Positions 12,139-22,673 of a DNA stretch of 64,000 bases are shown piece after piece. The notes under the pieces are model-generated. The model ran no database searches. It was not told the origin of the DNA and saw nothing but the letters and a program-made list of their open reading frames with translations. Numbering within the stretch: the first letter of the stretch is position 1; every line of letters begins with the position of its first letter. This stretch comes from Nymphaea colorata (lineage: Eukaryota > Streptophyta > Magnoliopsida > Nymphaeales > Nymphaeaceae). The translations under genes were made by a program, and so were the position numbers. Location of the stretch: positions 28,182,808 through 28,246,807 of the forward strand of contig NC_045139.1 in the NCBI RefSeq assembly GCF_008831285.2. Reading direction: 5' to 3'.

Positions 12139-13025
12139 ATGAAATAAAGGATCTTTTCATTTTTACATGCTCCCGGTTCACTTGAGCATAGCCTCTCGTC
12201 TCTAAGAAGAGATTGAGTGTTATCTCCTTTGGCCATGGGGAGATGAAGATGAGAAGAAAATACAAACAATATCATATTTAATAGAAAATATGATTTAAAC
12301 ATGAAATGAAAGATCATCTCATCTTTCCATGCTCCCGGTGCACTCGAGCATAGCCTCTTGTCTCTGAAATAGAGATTGAGTGCTATCTCCTTTGGCCATG
12401 AGAATATGAAGATGAGAAGAACATGAAAAATGAAAGATAATATCATATTTAATAAAATAAAAAGCATGATTTAAGCTTGAAATGAAAGATCATCTCATCT
12501 TTCCATGCTCCTGATGCACTCGAGCATAGCATCTTGTCTCTAAAATAGAGATTGAGTGCTATCTCCTTTGGTCATGGGGAGATGAAGATGAGAAGAACAT
12601 GGAAAATGAAGACAATATCATATTTAATAAAATAGAAAGCATGATTTAAGCTTGAAATGAAAGATCATCTCATCTTTCCATACTCCCGGTGCACTCGAGC
12701 GTAGCCTCTTGTCTCTAAAATAGAGATTGAGTGCTATCTCCTTTGGCCATCGGGAGATGAAGATGATAACAAAATAAAAAGAACAACAGACAAACTATAT
12801 TCAAGAAAGGGAAATAACAATAATAACAAGAACATATTAATGAAGAGAAAGAACAACAACAACAACAACACTATAATCAAGAAAAGAAAGAATATGATTT
12901 AATCATGAAATGGAAGATCATCTCATCTTCTTATGCTCCCAGTGCACTCGAGCATAGCCTCTTGACTCTAAAATAGAGAGAGAGAGAACTATCTCCTTTG
13001 GCCATGGGAAGATGAAAATGAGAGG
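12139..13025. repeat. Tandem array, five copies of a ~175-bp unit
   Basis: Units start at about 12139, 12301, 12478, 12653 and 12905. Each has AAATGAAAGATCATCTCATC, then a conserved core CACTCGAGCATAGCCTCTTG, then ATCTCCTTTGGCCATGGG, then an AT-rich tail. Spacing is 162, 177, 175 and 252 bp. The longer last gap holds an extra CAA/AAC-rich insert. No coding potential. Confidence 0.85.
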
Positions 13026-13246
13026 GAAGAAAATAAAGAATGAAGTGAGGTTTGAATTACATACCTCTAAATGAAGCTCTAAGATAATGCCTCCAAGAGG
13101 GTTGTAGCTTGCTCCAAGTTGGAGAGGAAAATGAAGAGAGGAAGAGGGAGAGAGAGAGAGCTCAAGTGAAACTCTAAGTCTTCAAGTGAGAATATACTAG
13201 AGTTTCTCCCAATGGTCAATCTTGCCCACGAGGGGGGAAGTGGGGG

Positions 13247-13257
13247 GTATTTATAGA
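13247..13257 (+). promoter_or_regulatory. Possible TATA box of an LTR-like segment
   Basis: TATTTATAGAG on the plus strand follows a G-rich run and precedes the 71-bp array. It could be the core promoter of an LTR whose end is the TGATTACA at 13711-13718. This is an inference, because no matching second LTR is seen. Confidence 0.25.
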
Positions 13258-13302
13258 GAATTTTGGAGCCAAAACTCAAAATTTGAATTTTTTTTTTACA
13301 AA

Positions 13303-13585
13303 AGACCAAAATCACCCTCTAAAAAGAGGTTCTTTGTCAAAAAGAAGGGGCAAATGAGTCTTGTTTACCAAAAAGACTAAAATCGTCCTCTAAAAGGAGG
13401 TTCTTTGAAAAAAAGGATGGGCAACTGGGTCTTGTTTACCAAAAAAACCAAATCGCCCTATAAAAGGAGATTCTTTGTCAAAAAGGAGGGGCAAATGGGT
13501 CTTGTCCACCAAAAAGACCAAAATCACCCTTTAAAAGGAGACTTTTTTGTCAAAATGAAGGGCAAATGGGTCTCAAATGCTTGAT
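13303..13585. repeat. Tandem array, four copies of a ~71-bp unit
   Basis: Units start near 13303, 13374, 13445 and 13515. Each reads AGACCAAAATCACCCTCTAA, then AAGGAGGTTCTTTGTCAAAA, then GGGGCAAATGGGTCTTG, with point differences. It is the second, independent tandem array in the same repeat-rich block. Confidence 0.85.
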
Positions 13586-14119
13586 TTGGATTTGAACTTG
13601 GGTTTTTGGATCTAATTTGGATTTGGACTGTGGCTTTGGACCAATTTAGATCCAAAAATTGGATTTTGTGTTTTTAATAAAAGAGCGCATTCTTTTTGAA
13701 AAAATTTGGGGTGATTACAATGGTTCGAGGGAGGGCTTGCATGAGCTATGGACAAAGAGAAGCTTTTGCTAAATCAGATGGTGACCTGAAGATGTTTGTG
13801 CTTCTTTGATTCGATATGAAGATGTCTTGTTTTAATTAAGCAACACAAGCCATTGAGGGAGACGCACCGGTGTTGTCCATCGATCAGCGACCAAGATATT
13901 ATGGGAGAGCAGAGATGGAAAGACATCGATCAAAGAGGGAGAGATAGGAATGGGCTAAGGGAGAGAGAAAGCACCAGATCAACCAAGAGATCGAGGACGA
14001 ATGAGGGTTTCATAGGTTAGAGGGTGATTTATTGAAGAGGAAGATGGGGACGACTTAACTAGACAAAGAAGAGTGACATATTTTTGAAAAAGGGAGAATA
14101 CTTGTAGTAAATTCTAGGA

Positions 14120-14480
14120 ATGGTCCCAAAAGGGTACAAGGGTCATGTTCCTTTATCGTGTAATTGTTATAGTGTGATAACCCGTTCAATGATAGGCTCA
14201 CTTAAACCAAAATCATTCTTGACCAATATCTCTAACCATGTCAACCAAAGTCAAGAACATCAATCCTACAAGGAAGCATATGAAGCACTGCAATGGCAAT
14301 TAACAATGCAACAAGAGATTAATGCTCTCCACTCAAATCAGACATGGAGGCTAGCCTCGAGGAAACCTAAATATAATGTTATTGACACTAAGTGGATGTA
14401 GAAGGTGGAAAGGAGTGCTGATGGAACAATCGCTTGCACAAAGCATGGGTAGTAGCCTGTGGATTTTTACTAGAAGATGG
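14120..14480 (+). pseudogene. Copia reverse transcriptase fragment
   Basis: Plus-strand translation gives VITRSMIGSLKPKSF, then SYKEAYEALQWQLTMQQEINALHSNQTWRL, then NVIDTKWM, a stop, and KVERSADGTIACTKHG. This is the linker and N-terminal start of copia RT (TRSK..I.KPK, then EA...W..AM..E..AL..N.TW, then KWVYKVK...G). It ends abruptly, and no integrase lies upstream. It is an isolated scrap. Confidence 0.8.
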
Positions 14481-14589
14481 AATGAATTATAGAAACCTTT
14501 CATCCCATCATTAAACCAATCACTATATTTTTGCCTTTCTGTAATTGCTTTAATTATATGTAACAATCTGTATGACATTTTTTGCCTCA

Positions 14590-15335
14590 ATTTCTTCTAG
14601 AGCTGAAGAAAAAAAAGTCAACTATAAATTTTTGCAATTTTAGGACTTTTTCAACATGATTTGCCTTCCACAATATGGTGCCAGTTGGAGAGCTCGCCAA
14701 CAAGTTTACATAAGATCTGCTCTTAATCGTATCTTTCCAAATATCAGACATAATTGTGCATCCACATTGGGTCCATGTTTTCTTCATTTCATCAACATAT
14801 AATGAAACATCTTTTTCTACTTCATCTAGTAGTTTTTCCTTGTTGTTCCATTGCTTTGGAGAACATATTATGGGTTTCTTTGTAGTATCAACAACAAAAT
14901 TCTTAAAATCCACTAATTGAATCAAGTTGAAAGGGAAGTAAATTAATTATAAAAGCTTTAAAGATAAGCTTATCAACAAAATCCTTTTCGATTTTCTTAA
15001 TCATGCTTGCAATTGTTTGTTTTTGTCCTTATCATGTTCCTTCTTCAGATGAAGTTCCACAGAAAAAATTGCTAACAAAACATGATGGACCTTCACTTAA
15101 ATGTGATCCACTTCCATTTTTCATTTTTCCTTTCTACAAGGGTTTTTTCTCAATAACTTTATGTTTTGATTGTCCTTTGCTTGATATTTTCAGGCACATT
15201 AAGACACAAAAAAACATCCTTGCCATGAATTCAGGCCAAACAATACTTAAGTCGAGTAATTTCTCCTATATTTGCAAAACAGCTTCCCTTGATCACTATA
15301 AATTGCATGTTACTAAAATGGATCATTTGATTTAG
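14590..15335 (-). pseudogene. hAT-type transposase relic (BED finger plus DUF659)
   Basis: On the minus strand near 15290-15150, the end of a BED-type finger region is readable: ITRLKYCLA, stop, IHGKDVFLCLNVPENIK (family form: ITRLKxHLAGI.GKDV..C..VPE.VK). Then 14925-14590 encodes EMKKTWTQCGCTIMSDIWKD and SYVNLLASSPTGTILWK, the start of the DUF659 domain common in plant hAT-like transposases. Stops, frameshifts and loss of the C-terminal dimerisation domain show it is inactive. It abuts the copia scrap on its left, so one may have inserted into the other. Confidence 0.75.
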
Positions 15336-15339
15336 GCAC

Positions 15340-17200
15340 TTTGTCCTCCCTCTAAGTGTCTAGCTATCAAGTATCATGCACCTGAACCATATTAAAATCT
15401 AAATCTCATTTCATCATAAAAAAAATCATACATAAATGATATAAGTAATATAGAGACAACTATAAACACACATTAGCTGAATAGCTATGCACAAAGCCAC
15501 AAAATATAGATTCTACAAATGTATTAAGTACTTAGTTATCAGCAAAACAGATCGTTGAAGGAATCAGAAATAAATAGATGTATTAGGTACTTTAATTATT
15601 AAGTATTAACTATTAAGTATTAACAAACTAATTAATAAACTGAAAAAACCCAAGATACACACGTTTGTATATATATATGCACAAAATATTGACCCCTTAT
15701 GCAGAATCGAACTAAAAAGTCAAGATTAGATAGAAATAAAGTAAAAAATAGGAAATAAACGGAACCTATTAAGTTAGTAAGTACTAAAACAAATAACTAC
15801 TAACAAATCAAATAATAAACCAGAAGAAAAACCAAAGTAAAACACGTGTACATAAAAAAACTAAAGGCACAAACAGAGTAGGACTGAAAAATTCAATGCA
15901 AACCATACCTAAGCAATGTGTAGAGTGTGGTCAGACCGTCAGAAATCTGCTGTAAATGCCACTCATCAGAAGTCAACTGCTTTGTTGCTGCTCACCAGAA
16001 GTCGCCTAAGGGAGAGCCATCAATATGCTTTATATGTAACGATGTTGGAGAAGGTTCCATCGAGGAGTTTGGAGGTTGGAAAACTCGCTGGAAGTCAGAA
16101 ATCTAGTCAGTTTTGAATTCCCTCAATTCCAAAAATTGTAAACCCTAAAAATTTTGTCGACTCATTTTCTTCTGTTGTCAAGCAAGTGTTTTAACTTTTA
16201 AGTTTATGTTTTACTAAATTTTTTCCAAATCTACCATTTAAAAACACATCTTTTCACATTTTTTTTGGCATTTCATTTTCGTGCATTTTTTCTTTTCTTT
16301 TTTTTTAAATAACACATTTTTTGTGACTATGATGGAGACTCTCTCCTCCTCATCCTATGCACATCTCAGTTTCAAGAGTACATCTGCTTGAAATGAGTGT
16401 CCTAGCCCCTACCCTCCATGTCTTTCTTCTTAGTACAACTTAATTGGAGTTCCTCCTTTACCTCAACTCTTACAAATAATGGTGATTAACCAAGAATTTA
16501 GGGTTTTGAATAGACGTCCATTATTTCTAAAGGGTTCCAATGACAACACCATCATCTAGCCCTGGACATCTTCCTTGCACATATAGTCCAGCTATATCTG
16601 TAAATTGAAAGGGGAAAGCCGTTATATGGAACATTTCATGGTAAATGGAGATGGTAGATCCCTCTTCAATCTTCTCCATCTCCACCATTGTTTCTAGTAT
16701 GTTCCTTAAATCTATTCCTTTCATTGTCCCCTCAACTTTTCTCGCATGTGGGAGCTCCTTTGTTTGCTAGATTCTAATAATTCTTATTGTTGCATCCATA
16801 AAATTGAGATTTTCACCCCCTCCTCAACAATAGTCACACTCCATCTTAGGACAAAGGTCACGTGACTCTCTGAAAAAATAGTGCAACTTGATTGTTGTTG
16901 TTGGCACTTAATTGCTTTTGATGGTGACATTGAAAAGATATTTTATGATACAAGCTTGTCAGAAGGAGTCCTCTCATAAATTTTTTATTATCAAATGAAA
17001 CAAACTTACAAAAAAAGAAGAGACTATACAAAAGAATGGAGAATGAAATCATTAACAAAGTTCACTCTAAAACTAAGCTTTAGAAGCTTAATCCCACTCC
17101 CTTGTGGAATTAAAGTGAATCGAATTAGAAAAAACCTTGAGCACAACCTTATCAAGGTTATAACCATGTACCAGTCTCATTTTGTTCATACAAAAACTAG
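15340..17200. other. Non-coding, no supported gene
   Basis: AT-rich sequence with a T-rich tract at 16200-16320. A 65-codon minus ORF (16527-16724) and a 66-codon plus ORF (15916-16116) have no recognisable family. The right end may contain the far 3' part of the LINE described next. Confidence 0.35.
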
Positions 17201-18799
17201 AGAACCTAAGCCAACATAATTGAAGCAATGAACAACATGGTTAATTGATTTCCTCCAATTAGAAGGGTCTATGGTCAAAATGATCTTATAAGAGAGAGAA
17301 AACCAAATGAAGCTATAGGTTAACTAATCATCAAGATTATTGTGCCATTTCATAGCTGTCTAGGTTAGCTTTGCAAAAAATATCTTCTTCTCTTTAGGCC
17401 TGGTTAACACAACAAGTCATTCAAAATTAATATCATTGCACTAGACAATATATAGATGGCAAAGTAAGTTAGAAAAGGAAGGCCAAGGATTTGGCGCAGC
17501 ACTACTATGCATTCACAAGTCAATCTCTTCCTTATATTGGTCACCCCAACTATGGCTAGAAAATGACGTCTTTAAGTCCTCCTAAAAGGAGCCCTATAGA
17601 TCAACAGTGTAGCTTGTGTGTTTGTCATGGTGGATAGCATTTCTATGGCACCAAAGATACCAAACGCCTATTGGAAACACTACCAACCAACACTTATTGA
17701 TCCATCTTATTATACCAACACATATCCTTAATAGGGCAATTTAAGGTGGACCTTACAGTTAAAACTATAACCAACTTGAAACCATAGAATATTAACAAAT
17801 TATAACTACCCTTCACACACTGTACACCAGTTAGGAAGAGAAACACCCCAACTATGGAGTCCATCTATAGTAATTAATTTATTCTTGATGGCCACCAACA
17901 ATGTCCAACAAGCTCTTGAGAAACCAAAAATCTTCCAAACTTATACAGTGTCAACATCTCAATGGTTGTCAACCTTTTATCATAATCTTCATTATCTTCA
18001 TGGTAGAGACTCAAGCAGTATTTCAAATGAGCAAATCACTATCGTTATTTAACTGGACACTTTTACTACGAAATCCAAGGAGAAGACACCCTATTCAAAT
18101 GAAACTTTTATGAACATTGAGAACTTGACCAATAGAATAGTCGAAAAGTTTGTAACAAACATTAATATCTCCATCCTTAACAAGGTGTGCAAGGATCCCC
18201 CAATTCTGATGTTTTAGTCTAGAACTATATAGTTTGTCCATTACCAATCAACCAATGAAATAAATGACTGACTTTGTCTTCCCCCCATAATAAACCTCTA
18301 TAAGCCCAAGACATACTAACATTACATTTGGTGAACCACAGGCTTCTCCTCGACATATTTTTCTTCTTTACGAATTTTACCTAAACACTATCTGACAAGT
18401 GATGATGGCAAGGAAAATCGTATGGGTCCTATTAAGAGTAGCAAGATCAAGCAGTCCCAATCCACACTCTTCAATTCGTTGACATGTTGCTAACCAAATC
18501 ATAAGATGACATTTTTTGACATTGTCTTCATCTGCCCAAATAAAGGAACAACATGCATTCAAATGATAGGTGGAATAATTATGAAAGCCATTATGCAATA
18601 ATTAATGGATTTATTAACAACTTACCTTGCTAAACAGATTATGCTTGAATAAGAAAGCAAGCAACATTTCTAGGTTGATAGTTTCTTATCTACCTTTCTT
18701 TCAAGCTCCGCATGATAGTCACTTCTTAAATTTTACAAAAAGGGAGGCAGACCCAAATAAGTTATTGGGAGGTTAGCCTTAGTCCAACCAAGTAATCAA

Positions 18800-19570
18800 C
18801 AAATCTGTTAGAAGTAAGCCAATCAACATAAAAAGAAATAACAGCTGACTTCAAAAGATTTGTAAATAGCATTGCTTAATTTGTGTCCAGACTCTTGTAG
18901 GGTAGGCTTAATATTTATGATAGAAATTTCTTCAGTTTTGTATACAAGAATCATATTATCAACATAAACAGGGTCGAGATTGAAAAGATTTGTACCAACA
19001 AAACTAGGAAATTGACATTCCTTGCACACCTTTCTCCTCTAAGTTTGCTACAAAGTATCTCAATGACCAAAAATAAAAAACACACGAGAGATGAGATCAC
19101 CTTGCCTCAGTAACCTCTTTTACTCTCAGAGAAAGCCGTTGCCTACCATTAAGTACCCCAACAAAGGGAGAAGTCATACAAGTAATGTTTTTGGGCACCT
19201 ACACATCACAAAAGCCCAATAGATGTGATGCATAATTAAGAAAAGGCCACCTCATGCTATCATAAGCTTTCGAAATATCAATTTTTAAAGAGAAGGGTCT
19301 GACCTTTATATTACTCAAACTATTGAGAAATTCATGAACCAGTAGAATTTGATCTTGAATAAAGCAACCACAAATAAATATGCCTTGATCAATTTTCACA
19401 ATTCTAGCAACCATATTTCTCATTCTTTCTAGTATAATTTTGGTAATATTTTTGTAAACATAGTTGCAAAGAAAAATGGGGCAAAAATCTTTGATACTTG
19501 GTGCCCCTTGAAATTTAGAAAACAAGCACGGCATGATTACAGTTAACTTTCTTTTATTTTGAAAAAGCAT
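18800..19570 (-). pseudogene. LINE reverse transcriptase, degenerate
   Basis: Contains SIKDFCPIFLCNYVYKNITK, then IDQGIFICGCFIQDQILLVHEFL, then LKIDISKAYDSMRWPFL, the standard RT blocks of plant LINEs. Further on (19029-18823) VYVDNMILVYKT aligns with the (F/Y)xDD catalytic box, with the second aspartate replaced by asparagine. The gap between the two parts contains stops. Confidence 0.85.
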
Positions 19571-20535
19571 GTCACCAGAAGTGAATCATTAGAGCCAACA
19601 ATAGTTTAATACTTTTGAAAGAAGTTCCCAAAGGACCCATCCAGCCAGGCGCCTTCCCTTTTTCACACTATGCACTGCACATAGGATCTTTTGATCAGTA
19701 ACTGGTCTCATTAAGGCTTATTATCAGCATCACTTATGAGAGGACCTGTTATGAGATGGGGCATCTCCATTTGCCCTACATAGTCATGTGAGAAAAGATT
19801 AAAAAAAAAAAGTCCTTATTACAAACAACATGAATTGAATCCAACCCCTCTACAATTATCCTATTAACTTCCATTATAGTGATCTTTCTCTTAAATTGAT
19901 CGTTCTTCACATATGATTGAAAGATAAAGGTATTACGGTCCCCATCTGAAAGCCAACTAATCCTGGATTCTTGTTTCCATAAGAGCTCGTCCTTCTTAAA
20001 CATTAAAACTAAATCCTTCAAAGTTGGGATTCAGCTTTATCATCTCATCAAGTAGCTAGTCCAGACATTCTATGAATAGCTTCCAACTGTTGCACAATAG
20101 AGTGAATTCTTGTGTGCATCTTGCGAAGATGTTTAGAATTGCAAAAATCAAGTTATCTTCCAATGAACTAAATCTTCCTAATTAATCTAATCATAGAGCA
20201 ACCAGTAACAGCAACCCCTCAGCTAGATCCCACAATCTGTTCACATGGGTCCAAGAATAAAACTTAAAAAAGGGCATTATCAAAAGTAGTTTGTGAGCCA
20301 CTAGCAATAGTGAGAACAGACACATTATGGTTCCATTTAAATCTAGAAAGAACCTTCAGCTGAAAAGAGAAATGTTGTCGCTGCCACCAAACCATGTTCA
20401 CCAGAACCCAATCAATCCAGCATAAAACTTTAGATTCACCGCAAGACCAAGCCAATTCACATGCTAGATTATTCAATACTTCAATATTGCACATATTGAG
20501 AAACACATTAAAATCACAGAAAGAAGCAATATTAA

Positions 20536-20699
20536 GGGCCTGTTTGGCAAATGAAATAGTTTGTAACTCTTTAATGAATTTACACTAAAAGTTGGAGAAA
20601 ATTCATAAAACACTTTCTAAGATGTTCCCTGAATCTACCTCAATCCTTGGGCTATTCAGATGGAACAGTTACATATTCTTGCTTTTGCCAAACAGACCC
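20536..20699. mobile_element. Tourist-like (PIF/Harbinger) MITE 1
   Basis: A 164-bp element with terminal inverted repeats GGGCCTGTTTGGCAAA (left) and GGGTCTGTTTGGCAAA (right, reversed), one mismatch in 16. It is flanked by TAA on both sides (20533-20535 and 20700-20702). A 3-bp TAA duplication with this terminus is the PIF/Harbinger signature. Confidence 0.85.
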
Positions 20700-20702
20700 T
20701 AA

Positions 20703-20856
20703 GGGGCCATTTGGAAATAGTAACAATATGTTATTGTCCTATGCATTTAACCAAAAAATTGATTAGATTCAATGGATATTTTAAAAAGTGCTCCATGAAT
20801 ATGTTTCATTCTTTTGGGGTAGATGCATGAAACAGTAATAGTATGTTTCCAGATAG
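20703..20856. mobile_element. Tourist-like MITE 2, abutting MITE 1
   Basis: A 154-bp element with ends GGGGCCATTTGGAAA and, reversed, CTATCTGGAAAC. The inverted repeat is imperfect. It is flanked by TAA at 20700-20702 and 20857-20859. The left TAA is shared with MITE 1. Confidence 0.6.
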
Positions 20857-21861
20857 TAAGGTGTCTCCCTGTCTTGTCCGTAGGGGCCTCTTATGCTATT
20901 AAAGTCACCAAGAATGTAACAAGGAGAGAAGACAATGGACATGTAATTGATAAATTCATAAAAGGAGCTTCGCCTAGCAAGGGAATTGGCATGGAGTTGC
21001 AATCCAATAATAATGAAACAAAAGTCGATTTGTCTTACCATACAATCAGCAATGGTCCAGAAGTTCACACCGAACAATTCTTATGGTCAAAACATCTGGA
21101 TTCCAGCACAAAAGCATCCTTTCCACAGAAAATCAGTAGATAAAATGGAACAAAAAGTCCAATTGTTGTACTTGCACCAAAGATAAGGTGTAGAGAGCTA
21201 CGCATAGTATCAAGAAGAAATGTAATGTCAAGCGACGAGGAACAAAGCAAGTATGCCTTTTATGCCAATACTTGGTTAAAGGAAAATCCAGATCTGAACG
21301 AGATGGAAGCGGCAATAGAATCCTTTATACACGACAACACAAATTCTGTTCAATAGTATGTCATCAACTTGCATAAGAAGTGATGCCCACGGGAGTCGAA
21401 CCATGGTTCACATGATTTCCATCCAAATTCTATATTTATCATGCCTTCAACTCAGCAAAAGGCGACGCTCATGAGGGTCGAACTGCCTTTATTGGAATTT
21501 GAACTTTGAGATTCAGATTCTGTCATTGTTTTCAACCCTTCTTTTCGCCAACGCTAGATGCGGTTCATTTGCGCATCAATCATCAATGGCTATAAAAAGA
21601 TTGTGTGGCCCACAAAGAATATAAATACATTTTTCTGTCGCATGGTGGAACAGCATTATACGGACCCATGACTGTAAGGGGTCCCTCTGGTCTGACCTGA
21701 TCTGCTTTTTTTTTTTTCTCATTATTCTTTGGCCAGCTCTCGATCATATACACATGGCTGAGATCACATTTTGTCGTGTTCAACTTTACGGACAATTCCA
21801 GGTCTGATCGAAAGGATAAACCAAACACGATATATATATATATATATGAGTGATTAGTAGC

Positions 21862-21912
21862 TACTAGACCACTTGGGTAACGGATAAAAACCTCACCTCC
21901 TAAATCCATGTT
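21862..21912. repeat. Orphan end of the TA-flanked MITE family
   Basis: A partial copy of the terminus: TAGACCACTTGGGTAAC, then ATAAAAACCTCACCTCCTAA. It matches the left end of the full element at 21936, about 70 bp away. It is separated from it by a (TA)n run and may be a tandem duplication of the end. Confidence 0.65.
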
Positions 21913-21935
21913 ATATATATATATATATATACTAG

Positions 21936-22284
21936 ACCACTTGGGTAAGGGATAAAAACCTGACCTCCTAAATTCATGTTAAGAAATATTTTGAACAAAA
22001 TGTGAACCTTTTAATGTGTTTATAAACACTAATTTAATATAAATCATGCTTCAGTTCAAGTTATTTTTGTAAAAATAATTGATTTTTGTATTATCAAAAT
22101 TTTTTATGGTATAAGAACCGTTCACTTACTATTAAAAAACATTATTTGAGTAAGAAAATGATTAACTTAATATATGTTTCTCATTAAATCACTCTTAAGA
22201 TCATATCTATAAGGTTAGATTGCAAAAAAAATATTTTAATAATTAAGTTTAATAAGTTTGGTTTTTGTCTCTTACCCAAGTGGT
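21936..22284. mobile_element. TA-flanked MITE, copy 1 (reference copy)
   Basis: A 349-bp AT-rich element with 25-bp terminal inverted repeats that differ at two positions. The left begins ACCACTTGGGTAAGGG at 21936-21960, and the right is its reverse complement at 22260-22284. It sits next to a (TA)n microsatellite. The interior has signature blocks also found in the other copies: AATGTGTTTATAAACACTAA, then TTAAGATCATATCTATAAGG. There is no ORF. Confidence 0.8.
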
Positions 22285-22337
22285 TTGGTTTTTACCAACT
22301 TTCATACAACACACACACACACACACACACCAGACCA

Positions 22338-22641
22338 GGAGACCACTTAAATTTGCTTTGAAAAATATTTTACATAGATTTGAACATCCTACAGACACCA
22401 GTTTAATTTAGATCAACTTTTAGTTTTTTTTTCTCAAAACTTGATTTTAATTTCTACAACCCCAATTTTGATGTTATAAGAGCCATTTATTTTTTATTAT
22501 TAGAAAATATTGTTAAAGTAAAGAATGACTAACTTAATACATGTTGCTTAACAAACATCTTTTAGATAAAAAAAATACTTTAATAATTATTTTTAGTATG
22601 TCCCGTTTTTATTCCTTGCTTAATGCATTTACCAATTTCTC

Positions 22642-22645
<4 letters not shown>
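22338..22645. mobile_element. TA-flanked MITE, copy 2 (degenerate)
   Basis: It lies in direct orientation just after copy 1 and shares its interior blocks (ATTTAGATCAACTTTTAG, TTATTATTAGAAAATATTGTT). Its right end is CCGTTTTTATTCCTTGCTTA, a diverged form of the terminal repeat. It is bordered by (CA)n on the left and (TA)n on the right. Confidence 0.6.

Positions 22646-22649
<4 letters not shown>

Positions 22650-22673
<24 letters not shown>

Larger units (their letters stand above)
20264..21250 (-). pseudogene. LINE endonuclease domain, split by MITEs
   Basis: The 5' part (to about 20860) contains FWTIADCMVRQIDFCFI and CYILGDFNSIRG, the GDFN motif of apurinic-type LINE endonucleases. The 3' part resumes at 20532 with SFCDFNVFLNMCNIEVL, ELAWSCG and WIDWVLVN. 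The two halves are separated only by the MITE pair at 20533-20859. Confidence 0.8.
17250..21320 (-). mobile_element. LINE (L1-type non-LTR retrotransposon), inactive
   Basis: Minus-strand order is endonuclease (about 21250-20260), linker (20021-19776), reverse transcriptase (about 19570-18800), zinc-knuckle-like C-terminal region (18598-18377), and a degenerate tail with a WCHRN motif near 17640. This is the order of plant L1-type ORF2. Many frameshifts and stops break it. The catalytic YxDD box reads YVDN. Two MITEs interrupt the endonuclease. No poly(A) tail or target duplication was recognised. Confidence 0.85.

Noticed and set aside
12139-13025. Regularly spaced repeats as a CRISPR array
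   Set aside because: Units are ~175 bp with diverging tails, in plant nuclear sequence with no cas genes. This is an ordinary tandem repeat.
13700-13760. Similarity of 13720-13760 to 10380-10420 as a target-site or LTR pair
   Set aside because: Only about 70% alike over 40 bp by eye. Too weak to define element ends.
21344-21500. GGGAGTCGAACCATGG-like words suggesting a tRNA
   Set aside because: No cloverleaf, and the anticodon and acceptor stems cannot be formed.
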